A DNA stretch of 64,000 nucleotides from Paenibacillus marchantiophytorum (GTDB lineage Bacteria; Bacillota; Bacilli; Paenibacillales; NBRC-103111). A program made the translations under genes and the position numbers. The number at the start of each line of letters is the position of its first letter. The stretch's first letter is position 1. The notes under the pieces were generated by a model. It was not told where the DNA came from, ran no database searches, and saw only the letters and a list, made by a program, of their open reading frames with translations. Of this stretch, positions 25,508 through 34,712 are shown in pieces. The stretch spans positions 34,848 to 98,847 of the forward strand of contig NZ_BMHE01000025.1 in the NCBI RefSeq assembly GCF_014640555.1, given 5' to 3'.

Positions 25508-27394
25508 ATGACGTTGCGACAATTTGCCTTCCGCAATGTTAGCCGGAACAAACGAACGTATGCCGCTTTTTTTCTGAGCAGCACGTTTTCGGTGATGATC
25601 TTTTTTATTTATGCGGTTTTTATTTTTCATCCTGCAATTAAAAATTCCGGTTTCAACTGGTCGGCGGTTGAGGCAATGACGGTTGCGGAATATATCGTCT
25701 ACGTGTTCTCCATCTTCTTCGTATTCTATTCCGTCAGTGCCTTCCTGAAATCCCGCAAACGGGAATTCGGCGTGCTCATCATGCTCGGCATGACCTACAA
25801 TCAGCTGCGACGGATAGTCTTTATCGAAAGCATGGTGATCGGTTTCGCTTCCATTGTGGCAGGTCTTGCCGCCGGCATGCTGTTCGCCAAGCTATTCATG
25901 ATGATCGGAGCCGATGTGATGCAGATGAGCCCGCTGCCATACTACATGCCAAGCAAAGCAATTCTGCTCACTCTGTCCGCATTCGTGCTGTTGTTTCTCG
26001 TCATCTCCGCGTTCACTGCCGCATTCGTACAGGCCAGTAAGCCGATCGATCTGCTGAAAGGCGGCGCCAAACCGAAGCCTGAACCTAAATCATCCGTTTT
26101 TCTTGCAAATACAGCGTTCTGCCTTCTGCTTGCCGGATACGCCATATCGTTCCTGGTTAAAGGTGTCAAGGTCGTTTTCGCTCTTTTGCCGGTCACGATC
26201 ATAGTCATCATCGGCACTTACCTTTTGTATACACAGTTGAGCGTGTTTGTGATTCGCACTTTAAGAAGCAACCGCTCTGTCTTTTTGCGCAAAACGAATG
26301 TGCTCGTTTTTTCCGATATGGCTTACCGTATGAAGGACAACGCCCGCATGTTCTTTCTCGTGACGATCGTTTCGACAGTCGCCATTTGCGCCATGGGCGG
26401 CTTAATGGGATTTCTGGAGACAATCCACAAACAAATCTCAGATGCGTACCCGTTCTCCTATAATTACATCCAAACCACCGGTGATGTCGGGCAAGCAGCC
26501 TATCATACGAAAATAATCGAACAAGTGCTCAAAGAACGGGGAATTCGTTATGATAAATTGTCCCTCCATGTAGTCAGTTTCGATTCTGTAAATGGACAAT
26601 CACTGAACTTCATCCGCCTGTCCGAGTATACCAAGCTTGCCCAAGCCTTGGATTATCCAGTACTGTCGCTGCAGGGAAATGAAGCAGCGACCATCTGGAC
26701 CATGAAAAACCGGCCGTTTCCGGAACGCGATTGGTCAGTAAAGGGAACATCCATCACATTGAGTATGAAACAAACCGTTGGAAAGGCGGTCACGCCTCCC
26801 ATTATCGATGAACCGCTGTTGATCGTTCAGGATTGGATGCTTGACTCCTTTGGCATTCCCAATAAAGAACAGATTTTGACCGCTTACGATACGGACAGCA
26901 ACGATTCAACGGCGGAGACGGGGGAGGCCATCGCTGGGCAGCTCGGATATGCACAAACCTCCGGTTTTTGGTTCGCATCTCCTGCCTATTTGGAGGAACA
27001 GATGAAGCGGACCTATCATCTGATGCTTTTCGTCGGGTTGTTTGTCAGTTGCGTATTTTTTCTTGCATCGGGAAGCTTTCTATATTTCCGGCTGTTTACC
27101 GACCTGAACGATGACAAAATGAAGTACCGTTCCATAACGAAGATCGGGTTGACCGACAAGGAGCTTGAGAAGGTGGTGAGTCTACAGATGGCACTGTTGT
27201 TTTTCGTACCGCTCGCGGTCGCGCTCATCCACAGCTCGGTTGCGCTCTACGCTCTGCATAACCTGCTCCATTCGCCGGTCGTTCATTCGACCATTACGGT
27301 CTGCATCGTTTTCCTTGCCGCGCAATTCCTGTACTTTCTACTGATCCGTGCCCGTTATTTAAAGCATTTGAAACAATCAGCGAGCTCTAACTGA
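25508..27394 (+). CDS. BceB-like ABC transporter permease
   Basis: A 628-residue FtsX-type permease. MTLRQFAFRNVSRNKRTYAAFFLSS is the classical BceB start. About ten membrane helices are visible, with a long extracellular domain (about residues 310-520, between helices seven and eight) that senses the peptide. It completes the BceRS-BceAB module. ATG 25508 is preceded by GGGAGGG. Length agrees with the 600-650 residues usual for the family. No self-contained resistance spectrum can be predicted. Confidence 0.92.
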   Translation: MTLRQFAFRNVSRNKRTYAAFFLSSTFSVMIFFIYAVFIFHPAIKNSGFNWSAVEAMTVAEYIVYVFSIFFVFYSVSAFLKSRKREFGVLIMLGMTYNQLRRIVFIESMVIGFASIVAGLAAGMLFAKLFMMIGADVMQMSPLPYYMPSKAILLTLSAFVLLFLVISAFTAAFVQASKPIDLLKGGAKPKPEPKSSVFLANTAFCLLLAGYAISFLVKGVKVVFALLPVTIIVIIGTYLLYTQLSVFVIRTLRSNRSVFLRKTNVLVFSDMAYRMKDNARMFFLVTIVSTVAICAMGGLMGFLETIHKQISDAYPFSYNYIQTTGDVGQAAYHTKIIEQVLKERGIRYDKLSLHVVSFDSVNGQSLNFIRLSEYTKLAQALDYPVLSLQGNEAATIWTMKNRPFPERDWSVKGTSITLSMKQTVGKAVTPPIIDEPLLIVQDWMLDSFGIPNKEQILTAYDTDSNDSTAETGEAIAGQLGYAQTSGFWFASPAYLEEQMKRTYHLMLFVGLFVSCVFFLASGSFLYFRLFTDLNDDKMKYRSITKIGLTDKELEKVVSLQMALLFFVPLAVALIHSSVALYALHNLLHSPVVHSTITVCIVFLAAQFLYFLLIRARYLKHLKQSASSN

Positions 27395-27750
27395 TTGCCG
27401 CTATTTCTGAAAGGACCGTCGGCTATTTTGGGGTGGATTTAAGGGGTTCTCCCTTTTTAGTTGACGTCTACCGCAGGCCTCTTTGTTTTGGGGGTTTTCG
27501 GTCTTGAGTGGCATCTAATGAACTGTAGGATGCTTATAGAAGAGAAAATGGCTACTTTGGAGATTTAATGAACTGGATTGGCGTTACCCGGTACTTTTTT
27601 GCCCGAATTGTTATCCATTTCTTGGAATAACACATATGGCATTCATTAGATTTTCAGAATGAGCGATTTTGGCTGAATAAAGGGTATTGGGTTCGTAAGT
27701 GAGTATACAGGGATTTCCCCGATACCATTTGAATTCTTCGTTTCCTATGG
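27395..27750. other. intergenic region with imperfect repeats
   Basis: Non-coding. ATCTAATGAA (27513-27522) and TTCATTAGAT (27642-27651) form a perfect 10-bp inverted repeat about 120 bases apart, and TAATGAACTG occurs twice in direct orientation between them (about 27517 and 27567). It resembles the dispersed 'GAACTG' intergenic repeats of the genus. Confidence 0.4.
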
Positions 27751-27769
27751 AGACGAAACAGGATTAAAA

Positions 27770-27933
27770 ACACTCAGTTCCAATCAGCAGGTGTTACACG
27801 TACGAAAGACGGTACTATTATTGGTGGAGTTCGACATCAATTCAAAAATACAACCAATGGAGTTGAAGCAAAAGCTTCTGTTGAATTTGTAGTCCAAAAT
27901 AAGAAATTGATGTTCCCAATTAGTTTCGAGTGA
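27770..27933 (+). pseudogene. unidentified protein, C-terminal remnant
   Basis: A frame without a start reads FQSAGVTRTKDGTIIGGVR, then FKNTTNGVEAKASVEFVV and ends LMFPISFE. It has normal coding character but no N-terminus; the family is not recognised. Confidence 0.35.
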
Positions 27934-28379
27934 CTTAGAGACATTAGAATAGATTCTGCTTTTATGTCATTAATTGAACCCATTTTTTTCTATTGTCTTT
28001 CGTTATTATGAAGAGTTCATGATACATTCCAGAACAGCTACGTTTTCTAGGGTTGGAGATCTTAAAGCTTCCCCGAATAATAACCCAACCTCAGACTTAA
28101 CACTCCAAATACTAGAAGCACAAATAATGACAATATCCAATCAATGTTCCTACAAAAATCCTTCCGGCCGTATTATTGTCTCTGTACGAAAGAGACGTGA
28201 AAAACTACAATGAATTCAGAATTGATATCGCTTACAAACAATTAAAATAGGAGGTCAACAAATCGTCTTTTTGATTGAAAACGAGAAAAATGAGCACGCA
28301 TTGACACTTTGGACGATTGCAAAATAAAGGCTGTCGATGCCGGAATGGCAGGGGGTGATTCGAACAAAACTCCTACTGG

Positions 28380-28569
28380 CCTGCTAATCAGAACAGTTTC
28401 AAACCGTTAACTGTCGGCTTGCTAAGCTTCTTCGTTAGCGTCGGTGTATCAGACTGGGGACTTATTGGTGCAACGATGGTGCTCTCGAGTTTACCTATGA
28501 TTATTGTATATATGATAGGTAATGAAAAGATTGAAAATGCATTGACGGCAGGAGCTATTTTGAAGTAAG
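28380..28569 (+). pseudogene. carbohydrate ABC transporter permease, C-terminal remnant
   Basis: KPLTVGLLSFFVSVGVSDWG, then LIGATMVLSSLPMIIVYMIG and a final NEKIENALTAGAILK are the last helix and tail of a MalG-type sugar permease. The rest is absent. Just upstream, 28262-28327 ends NEKNEHALTLWTIAK, possibly a second decayed tail of the same kind. Confidence 0.65.
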
Positions 28570-28775
28570 AGGAATAGGCGTATGACAATACTATGTTCTG
28601 ACAACTTATATAAGATTTAAAGGAAACTGCTTATTATCAGTCAAGACTGATGAGAAAGCGGTTTTCTTTGTAAATGAAAAGGAAAAATTACCTTATAATC
28701 GTCTACTTATCTTAGATTATTAGAATTATCATAACGCTTTCATTGTTTTATGATAAGGATGTAAAGAAAAAGCAC

Positions 28776-29119
28776 ATCAAAAGGATTCCAAAAATTCGGA
28801 AGAAGCGAAAAAGTTCGTTGATTGGTTTATTAATGATAAAGAGGTTGGACAAACACTTAGTCTCGTACGAGGTGTTCCCGTATCCAAAGCAGTATTGGAA
28901 GATCTACAACCTTCGCTAAATGAAGCTAATAAAGCCCAGGTGGATATCATCAGCAAGGCAGCTCCTGTGGCAAACTTATTTTCCAGCAGACCCAAAGGTT
29001 ACGGCGCATGGACAGATGAATGGACCAAAGTTTCCCAAGCTGTAGGTTTCGGTAAAATGACACCAGAACAAGGCTTCGATGAGTTAAAGAAAAAATGGGA
29101 TGAAATTATTAAATTATAA
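28776..29119 (+). pseudogene. sugar-binding lipoprotein, C-terminal remnant
   Basis: The frame reads SEEAKKFVDWFINDKEVGQT, VRGVPVSKAVLEDLQPSLNEA and a final FDELKKKWDEIIKL, the C-terminal lobe of an extracellular solute-binding protein for sugars. No start or signal peptide remains. With the permease remnant it marks a deleted sugar ABC transporter operon. Confidence 0.7.
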
Positions 29120-29436
29120 TGTAAGCGTAACAGAGGTCTTATGGAATTCCGCCGCAGCGCGGCTGAAGGTATTCAAGCATTTCGAGGGAAGGTTTGCTTT
29201 GTAAAGTACAAAGGCTACTCGGCCGGGAAGGAATCCCACGGGTAGCCTTTTTGGTGTTTTGTCAAGTGACAAGTTGGGGATGCAGAATTACAAATTGAAT
29301 CTTACAGTGAACGTTGTTCAATAATTATGATTGACCCTGATGTAGAAGTTTTAAGAAATATTTTATTTTTACCCCCAGTTCTTTTTAAACAGTTTTCCTT
29401 ATCCTAGAGCTAATGAATGGTAGGAGGATACTCAGA
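29120..29436. other. intergenic region with terminator
   Basis: Contains the terminator at 29210-29253 and AT-rich sequence leading to the AGGAGG of the VanY remnant. No gene. Confidence 0.4.
29210..29253 (+). terminator. rho-independent terminator
   Basis: AAAGGCTAC and GTAGCCTTT flank an imperfect inner stem, followed by T residues. Confidence 0.75.
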
Positions 29437-29583
29437 ATGAAGAAGTGGGTTTTTGGGATTGCTATAATTTTACTGCCACAATTGAACGAACTTAAAGAGT
29501 CTGAGCCTTGGCATTTCCGCTACGTTGGTTTGCCGCACAGTGCAATTATGCAGGAACACATGGGGTATGCATTCAATGGCTGA
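29437..29583 (+). pseudogene. VanY-type D,D-carboxypeptidase, internally deleted
   Basis: ATG 29437 has a strong AGGAGG and opens MKKWVFGIAIILLPQ, then jumps to ESEPWHFRYVGLPHSAIMQE, the zinc-site region (His of EPWHFRY) of VanY/M15B carboxypeptidases. Only 48 codons remain of about 200-280, so the central part is deleted while start, site and stop survive. The stop overlaps the start of the VanS-like kinase, keeping translational coupling. Confidence 0.7.
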
Positions 29584-30673
29584 AATGATCCGAAGCTTTC
29601 GATTTAAAATGATTCAATTCTTTGGTCTCAGTATTCTTTTATCCGCTGCCGTTACCTATATGCTCTATAAAGTTCTCCAACTCTATTACTATACGACCAA
29701 GTGGGAGAATCCATTGACGAGAGTCCGGTATTTCATAAGAGATATTGGTGATGTTAACTTCTTTTTGCTTATTTTTATTCCGCTCTCGATTTTGTACTTC
29801 TTTCTTCTCACCAAAAGATACGCAGCTTATTTCCAAGAAATATCAAAAGGAATTAAACAGCTTGCGAATGGTGATTTCAACAGTCGTATATCAATTCCAT
29901 CCAAAGATGAATTTAGTGATATTGCGGAAGATATAAATATGGCCAGCGAAAAATTGCAGCAAGCCTTGGAAAGAGGAGATTTTGCAGAAAACAGCAAGGA
30001 ACAATTGGTTTTGAATTTGGCTCATGATTTGCGTACACCGCTGACTTCGGTTTTAGGCTATTTGGATTTCATTCTGAAGGACGATCAGTTGACTGAAGAA
30101 CAAATCAAGCACTATTCGAGCATTGCATATACCAAGTCTCAACGTTTAGAAAAGCTCATTGACGAGCTCTTCGAAATCACTCGCATGAACTATGGCAAGC
30201 TTAGCATTGAAAAAAAGCAAATCGATCTGAGCGAGCTGCTCATCCAGCTGAATGAGGAGTTATACCCTGCATTTGAGAAAACGAACCTAATAACCCGTTT
30301 GAATGTGATTCCACATTTGACTGTTTGGGGTGATGGTGAGCTATTGGCACGCGTATTTGAAAATCTGTTGACGAACGCCATACGTTATGGAAAAGATGGC
30401 CAGTTTATTGATATTAATTGCCATATTGAAGCAGAAGATGTGGCCGTTCAAGTGGTCAATTATGGAGATTGCATTCCTCCAGATGAGTTGCCTCATATCT
30501 TCGATATGTTTGTTAACGGCGATCAATCACGAACAGCTCGTGAGGGCAGCTCTGGTATTGGTTTGTCTATTGCGAAGAATATTGTAGCGCAGCATCAAGG
30601 TGAAATTACGGCCAAGAGCACAGTGATTTGTACGCTTTTTGAAGTTCGTCTTCCGCAAAATTTGGTAACCTAA
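29576..30673 (+). CDS. VanS-like sensor histidine kinase
   Basis: About 365 residues. Two membrane helices (about 12-33 and 60-82) flank a short outer loop. A HAMP-like region (ISKGIKQLANGDFNSRISIP) follows, then the H-box LVLNLAHDLRTPLTSVLGYLD, N-box RVFENLLTNAIRYG, G1 DCIPPDELPHIF and G2 GSSGIGLSIAKNIV. This resembles VanS-type kinases, and the VanY remnant upstream supports that. The expected VanR response regulator is not in the window, so the kinase may be an orphan left by deletion. ATG 29576 overlaps the VanY stop; ATG 29585 is an alternative. Confidence 0.85.
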   Translation: MAEMIRSFRFKMIQFFGLSILLSAAVTYMLYKVLQLYYYTTKWENPLTRVRYFIRDIGDVNFFLLIFIPLSILYFFLLTKRYAAYFQEISKGIKQLANGDFNSRISIPSKDEFSDIAEDINMASEKLQQALERGDFAENSKEQLVLNLAHDLRTPLTSVLGYLDFILKDDQLTEEQIKHYSSIAYTKSQRLEKLIDELFEITRMNYGKLSIEKKQIDLSELLIQLNEELYPAFEKTNLITRLNVIPHLTVWGDGELLARVFENLLTNAIRYGKDGQFIDINCHIEAEDVAVQVVNYGDCIPPDELPHIFDMFVNGDQSRTAREGSSGIGLSIAKNIVAQHQGEITAKSTVICTLFEVRLPQNLVT

Positions 30674-30954
30674 GGTTTGGGGTAATTATTGAGCTGATAT
30701 TTCATGAAAATTATATCTTTTACCTGGGAGGTTGTAGTCAAGTGATGGTAAAGTGATGATGATTATATATGATGAGTCCACAGCATTCTTTAGCGAACAA
30801 AAGTCTGCGGAGGAAGTAGCCAAGCTAATCCAGAGGATATAGATTTTTTTTGTACGCATTTTTCCATTAAGAACAAAGGTTCGCATTTTTCCTTTTCTTA
30901 TGAGCAAATATTTTGTATGATAAAAGAGAAGTGAATGATAGAGGAGGAGTTTGG

Positions 30955-31413
30955 ATGTATCGACAAGTGGATGATTTTTCAATGGAATGAGCAGTTGCTG
31001 TGAAAGGGACATTGCAAGTATTACAAGCCGTAACAGATGACAAATTAGGACAAAGTATTTTGGAAGGGCATAGTACACTAGGTTGGTTAGGCTGGCATTT
31101 AGTAGAAACAACAGGTTATTTTAGTCATTTAGCAGGTTTAACTGTACCAATGATTGGTCAAGATGAACCAGCTCCAGCGACAGCAAGAGAAATTGTAGCA
31201 ACTTACGAAAAAGCAGCAGAGGCAGTCAAGGAAGAGGTAGCCAAGCTATCCGATGAGGACTTGCTAACAGAAACAGGCATTGCAAGTCTTGCAACAAAAG
31301 GCGCAGTATTACGTTTCTTAATTGACCACCAAACACATCACCGCGGCCAAATGATGCTGCTATTACGACAAGCAGGCTTACCAGTACCGCCTGTGATGGA
31401 TCCAACAAAATAA
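30955..31413 (+). pseudogene. DinB family protein with an in-frame stop
   Basis: ATG 30955 (MYRQVDDFSME) has GAGGAGG upstream, but codon 12 is TGA (30988-30990), where relatives carry Trp. The same frame continues as VKGTLQVLQAVTDDKLGQSI, GWLGWHLVETTGYF (first metal His) and DHQTHHRGQMMLLLRQAGLP (the two C-terminal metal His residues). The rest is intact, including all three His ligands, so a single base change may have silenced it. Translation could restart at GTG 31000. Confidence 0.75.
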
Positions 31414-31657
31414 ATGCAATAACGAAAAGATGCCTTCCTTGGTAGTGACTTCTTAAAGTTAGCGTTTTTATTATACGGCTGATTGGTCGGTTTGAGTTCG
31501 GTATTACATTGGACTCAAGCCAGCCAATAAAAAGTACAAGAAACACCATCAGCGAGTACGTGAAATAAATTTTCCTCCACGCCTTCTTTTTCTTTTCCCC
31601 TCCAGCCTCCACTGTAATATAATAAAAAAACTTAACTAGAGGTAGGTGCGAACAAAC

Positions 31658-32851
31658 ATGATTCAATTAACAAACCGCCAGGCACGGCAATTTCTGTTGT
31701 TGAAGCATGGACTTTTGGGCAAATATAAATTTAGTGGGAAGCAGGGCGTATTGGATTTTGCTCGGCAGGTCAACTGTATTCAATACGACCCCATCGATGT
31801 TTGCGGAAAAAACGCCGAATTGGTGCTACAGTCGCGAATTAAGGGATTTACCAAGGGAATGCTCGCCGAGTTGCTTTATGAGGATAGAAGCCTTGTCGAT
31901 TATCCCGACAAGAACCTGGCCATTATCCCTGTCGAGGACTGGCCGTATTTTGAGCGATACAGGCAAGCCGCCCGACAACATGCCGAACGCTATCCCGAAA
32001 TGGAAGCGTTGACAGCGCAAGTACGGGCTCATATCCAAAATCACGGTGCGCTAAGTTCGAATGATTTAAAATTGGATGGAGATTTCTCTTGGCAATCGGT
32101 CATCCATTGGAGCGGTGGAAACAATTCATCTCGATCGGTGCTGGAACAGATGTATTCGACGGGTGAGTTGATTATCCATCATAAAAAAGGAACGCGTAAA
32201 TATTACGATATCGCCAAGAAGTACATACAGCCAAATCTACTGAATGCATCAGAACCGTTGGAGGATGAGCTTGAGCATCATAAGTGGCGGGTACTGCGTC
32301 GAATTAGCTCTGTTGGTCTCTTATGGAATCGTGCGTCAGATGCATGGCTGAACATATGGGGGTTGAAAGCAGCACAGCGTAACGAAGTTTTCCGCCAGCT
32401 ATTACACGAAGCTTGCATTGTTGCTGTTGCCGTGGAACAAATGAAGGATATGCTGTACTGCCTCGCGGAGGATTTACCGCTTATTGAAGCCGTTCTGCAA
32501 AATCAGGAGCCGAAATTGCGTTGCGAGCTTATTGCCCCGCTAGATAATTTCATATGGGACAGAAAACTTATCAACGAATTGTTTGACTTCGATTACACCT
32601 GGGAGATTTACACTCCTGCAATCAAACGAAAATTCGGCTATTATGTACTGCCTCTATTATATGGAGAGAGCTTCATTGGACGAGCCGAGATAATCGCGGA
32701 GCGAAAAACTGGAACGCTCGTTGTTAAAAACATCTGGTACGAGAACGGTGTAAAGCAAACAACACAATTGCGAACGGCCTTGAACAGTTGTTTCCAAAAG
32801 TTTGCGTTATTCAACGGGTGTGAGACGATTTCGGCAGATTCTATGAACTGA
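31658..32851 (+). CDS. winged-helix DNA glycosylase-like protein (AlkZ/YcaQ family)
   Basis: About 397 residues of the HTH_42 (AlkZ/YcaQ) family: LTNRQARQFLLLKHGLLG at the N-terminus, NCIQYDPIDVCGKNAELVLQSR, and the C-terminal IAPLDNFIWDRKLINELFDFDYTWEIYTP typical of the family. The catalytic Q-x-Q of AlkZ is here Q-Y-D, the variant described for AlkX-like enzymes that unhook interstrand crosslinks. ATG 31658 has AGAGGTAGG upstream. It stands alone. A role in repair of bulky or crosslinked bases is inferred from the family. Confidence 0.82.
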   Translation: MIQLTNRQARQFLLLKHGLLGKYKFSGKQGVLDFARQVNCIQYDPIDVCGKNAELVLQSRIKGFTKGMLAELLYEDRSLVDYPDKNLAIIPVEDWPYFERYRQAARQHAERYPEMEALTAQVRAHIQNHGALSSNDLKLDGDFSWQSVIHWSGGNNSSRSVLEQMYSTGELIIHHKKGTRKYYDIAKKYIQPNLLNASEPLEDELEHHKWRVLRRISSVGLLWNRASDAWLNIWGLKAAQRNEVFRQLLHEACIVAVAVEQMKDMLYCLAEDLPLIEAVLQNQEPKLRCELIAPLDNFIWDRKLINELFDFDYTWEIYTPAIKRKFGYYVLPLLYGESFIGRAEIIAERKTGTLVVKNIWYENGVKQTTQLRTALNSCFQKFALFNGCETISADSMN

Positions 32852-33017
32852 TATTTTCTGTATTTGTATAGAGATAATAAAGTTGTTTAATTCGTTGCCG
32901 AATCTTCAACTTTTGCCCCTTACCCTAATTCTAGCTAGCACGCTGGTTTTTCGCTTGAGAATGCGAATGGTGTTGTTCATTGCACCCTTATAAATATAAC
33001 ATAATTAAGACTCACTA

Positions 33018-33281
33018 TTAATAGGATTTCGGGGAATCCGGATGCTTCTCATAAGCCAGGGCAACCTGATAGTTAAATTCTTCAACCATTCGGTCGACGT
33101 AGCGACGATAGGTCGGCAGCAGCATGTCATTACGAGCAACAAGTTTCATAGACCGCATAGAAACGTTCGTAAAGTGCCCGGCATGAATGTGTGAGCTGCG
33201 TTCGCGGAGCCGTTTGACAAACGGCTTAGCCGCAGTAATAATGGCTTGGAGTTCGTTACGCAAAGCTTGTCGTTGATCCAT
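33018..33281 (-). CDS. hypothetical protein (87 aa)
   Basis: Not recognised. It is a small basic helical protein (MDQRQALRNELQAIITAAKP; LLPTYRRYVDRMVEEFNYQV). ATG 33281 has a strong GGAGGT upstream, so it is very probably expressed. Charged and without membrane segments. Its neighbours give no clue; the region upstream holds the 29-base repeat cluster. Confidence 0.6.
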   Translation of the reverse strand: MDQRQALRNELQAIITAAKPFVKRLRERSSHIHAGHFTNVSMRSMKLVARNDMLLPTYRRYVDRMVEEFNYQVALAYEKHPDSPKSY

Positions 33282-33354
33282 GAAAATTTACCTCCAAGAG
33301 GGAATGGAACTTTTAGGAGCAAAAGTTACAAAAAAGTCTGACCACAGATGTCGA

Positions 33355-33491
33355 GTGACAAGAACATTATCTCATTAATTACCGCGTAAATCGCGGTTTT
33401 TTTATTTTATGGGATCAAGTTCTTGTCACGAGCCAATGACAAGAACTTGATCCCATCCCCAATTTTGACAAGATCTTGATCTCATTCCCGA
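33355..33491. repeat. cluster of TGACAAGAACTTGATC-type repeats
   Basis: Four copies of a motif close to TGACAAGAACTTGATCCCAT: plus at 33356, minus at 33411-33429, plus at 33438 and plus at 33467. The second and third form a perfect 19-bp inverted repeat; the third and fourth are tandem at a 29-base period. Such clusters can be ends or recognition sites of a mobile element, but no transposase is present here. Confidence 0.6.
33381..33403 (+). terminator. terminator-like hairpin
   Basis: ACCGCG-TAAAT-CGCGGT followed by seven T residues, embedded in the repeat cluster. Confidence 0.6.
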
Positions 33492-33551
33492 CAGATGGGT
33501 TCGGGAGTGAATGAGGTGGATATAGAAATACCTGGAAAGGATACCCTATGA

Positions 33552-33567
33552 TTGAACTAACGGGCAG
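33552..33567 (+). repeat. cassette-boundary repeat, right block
   Basis: TTGAACTAACGGGCAG matches the right block exactly; no left block is visible upstream, so the rest has been lost. Confidence 0.6.
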
Positions 33568-33689
33568 ATTAATGCAATAGTATCCTGTCGCCGTATCGGC
33601 ATTATATTCGTGTTCAATGTGATCTAACCATTTGATATGTATGGCCCATTAAAAAAGTGCCGAACGATAAATTCGACATCAGGAGACAA

Positions 33690-34001
33690 TATTACGCAGC
33701 CGTATGTGTTTCATTTTTTCAAAACGAAGGAAGATAGCGTTCTACGACCTTTTGGAAACACACCGGGACGAAACGCTTCTGTCGATGCAGGCTTTCACGA
33801 CGGCTGAGCCGTTCATTCGTCAAAAGGTTCAAGAAGGCTTTGCTTATATTCTTCATCAGGTGGTATAGGAAAAATTCGAGCAAGCTCAGATTCCCCATCC
33901 CGGATTTCAGGCGTCTAGCTTCATTGGCTTCGGGATGGCTGCGGTAATTTCAGAGGTATTAGAATTACCAGAGTTTTCACCTTACTGTGAGAAGGAATAA
34001 C
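33690..34001 (+). pseudogene. TetR family regulator, decayed C-terminal part
   Basis: HFFKTKEDSVL at about 33710 is the end of a TetR DNA-binding domain. After a frame change the sequence continues YDLLETHRDETLLSMQAF and FIRQKVQEGFAYILHQVV, then an in-frame TAG, and ends FIGFGMAAVISEVLELPEF. The N-terminal helix-turn-helix is missing. It lies just before the DUF4188 gene, where a TetR gene is often found, so the regulator of that gene has been lost. Confidence 0.6.
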
Positions 34002-34069
34002 AAACCTTTTCCTATTTTGATTACATTCATTATTTATTAATAACGAAATGTTAAGGGAGATGAATCTCA

Positions 34070-34576
34070 ATGGCGAAAGTAATACCGGGAAGATACACAG
34101 CTCGTATGGAGGGGGATTTCGTCGTCTTCCTAATCGGCATGCGCGTCAATCGGATCTGGGCAGTACACAAATGGTTACCGGTATTTCTGGCAATGGGACC
34201 CATGCTGCGGGAACTTTACACGAATCGTAAGCTCGGTTTCCGTGGCACGGAGTTCATGCTGGGCTGGCGCAGCGTCCATCTGCTCCAATATTGGGATTCT
34301 TATGAGCAACTGGAGGTGTATGCCCGCGGAGGGCAGCATCTTACCGCATGGCGAAATTTCAACCGCAAGGTCGGAACGGATGGAACAGTCGGAATCTACC
34401 ATGAAACCTTTAAGATTCGAGCCGACGAGTATGAGTGCGTATACGGTAATATGCCGGTGTTTGGTCTTGCGAAGGCGTCGGAGCATATTCCGGCTGTTGG
34501 CAAAATGGAAACGTCGCGCCGCCGTATGGGAGGGGAGAATGAGCCCGCCGTGCGGACCCCGGTAAATCCACAATAA
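34070..34576 (+). CDS. DUF4188 domain protein (monooxygenase-like)
   Basis: A 168-residue DUF4188 protein: VIPGRYTARMEGDFVVFLIG, GMRVNRIWAVHKWLPV, ELGFRGTE-type segment (KLGFRGTEFMLGWRSVHLLQ) and GTVGIYHETFKI. Relatives are annotated as monooxygenase-like with a ferredoxin-like barrel; substrate unknown. ATG 34070 follows AAGGGAG. The upstream TetR gene is a remnant, so expression may now be constitutive. The C-terminal 30 residues are low-complexity and basic. Confidence 0.78.
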   Translation: MAKVIPGRYTARMEGDFVVFLIGMRVNRIWAVHKWLPVFLAMGPMLRELYTNRKLGFRGTEFMLGWRSVHLLQYWDSYEQLEVYARGGQHLTAWRNFNRKVGTDGTVGIYHETFKIRADEYECVYGNMPVFGLAKASEHIPAVGKMETSRRRMGGENEPAVRTPVNPQ

Positions 34577-34586
34577 TTGTCGTAGA

Positions 34587-34653
34587 GCTAACGAGAAACA
34601 ATAGCAAAATCACCAAACAGAAAATAGCCTGCTGTTCTTATAAGCAGGCTATT
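34587..34653 (+). repeat. cassette-boundary repeat with hairpin
   Basis: GCTAACGAGAAACAATAG (34587-34604) is a left block. AATAGCCTGCT/AGCAGGCTATT (34623-34633 and 34643-34653) is the central palindrome. The bases after the left block (CAATAGCAAAATCACCAA) recur as the 3' exon of the group II intron at 51357, showing the two elements are relatives. Confidence 0.6.
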
Positions 34654-34712
34654 CGTAATTAGCTTCGGTGAGTAATATTTCAATAATTTGCTCTTGAGAT
34701 ACTTTCACATTT

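Larger units (their letters stand above)
33282..33690. other. intergenic region with repeat cluster
   Basis: Contains a terminator (33381), a cluster of a 24-29 base repeat in both orientations (33355-33491) and a right-block copy of the boundary repeat (33552). No gene. Confidence 0.5.

Noticed and set aside
33355..33491. CRISPR array
   Set aside because: Repeats occur in both orientations with irregular spacing and no spacers of constant length; no cas genes.
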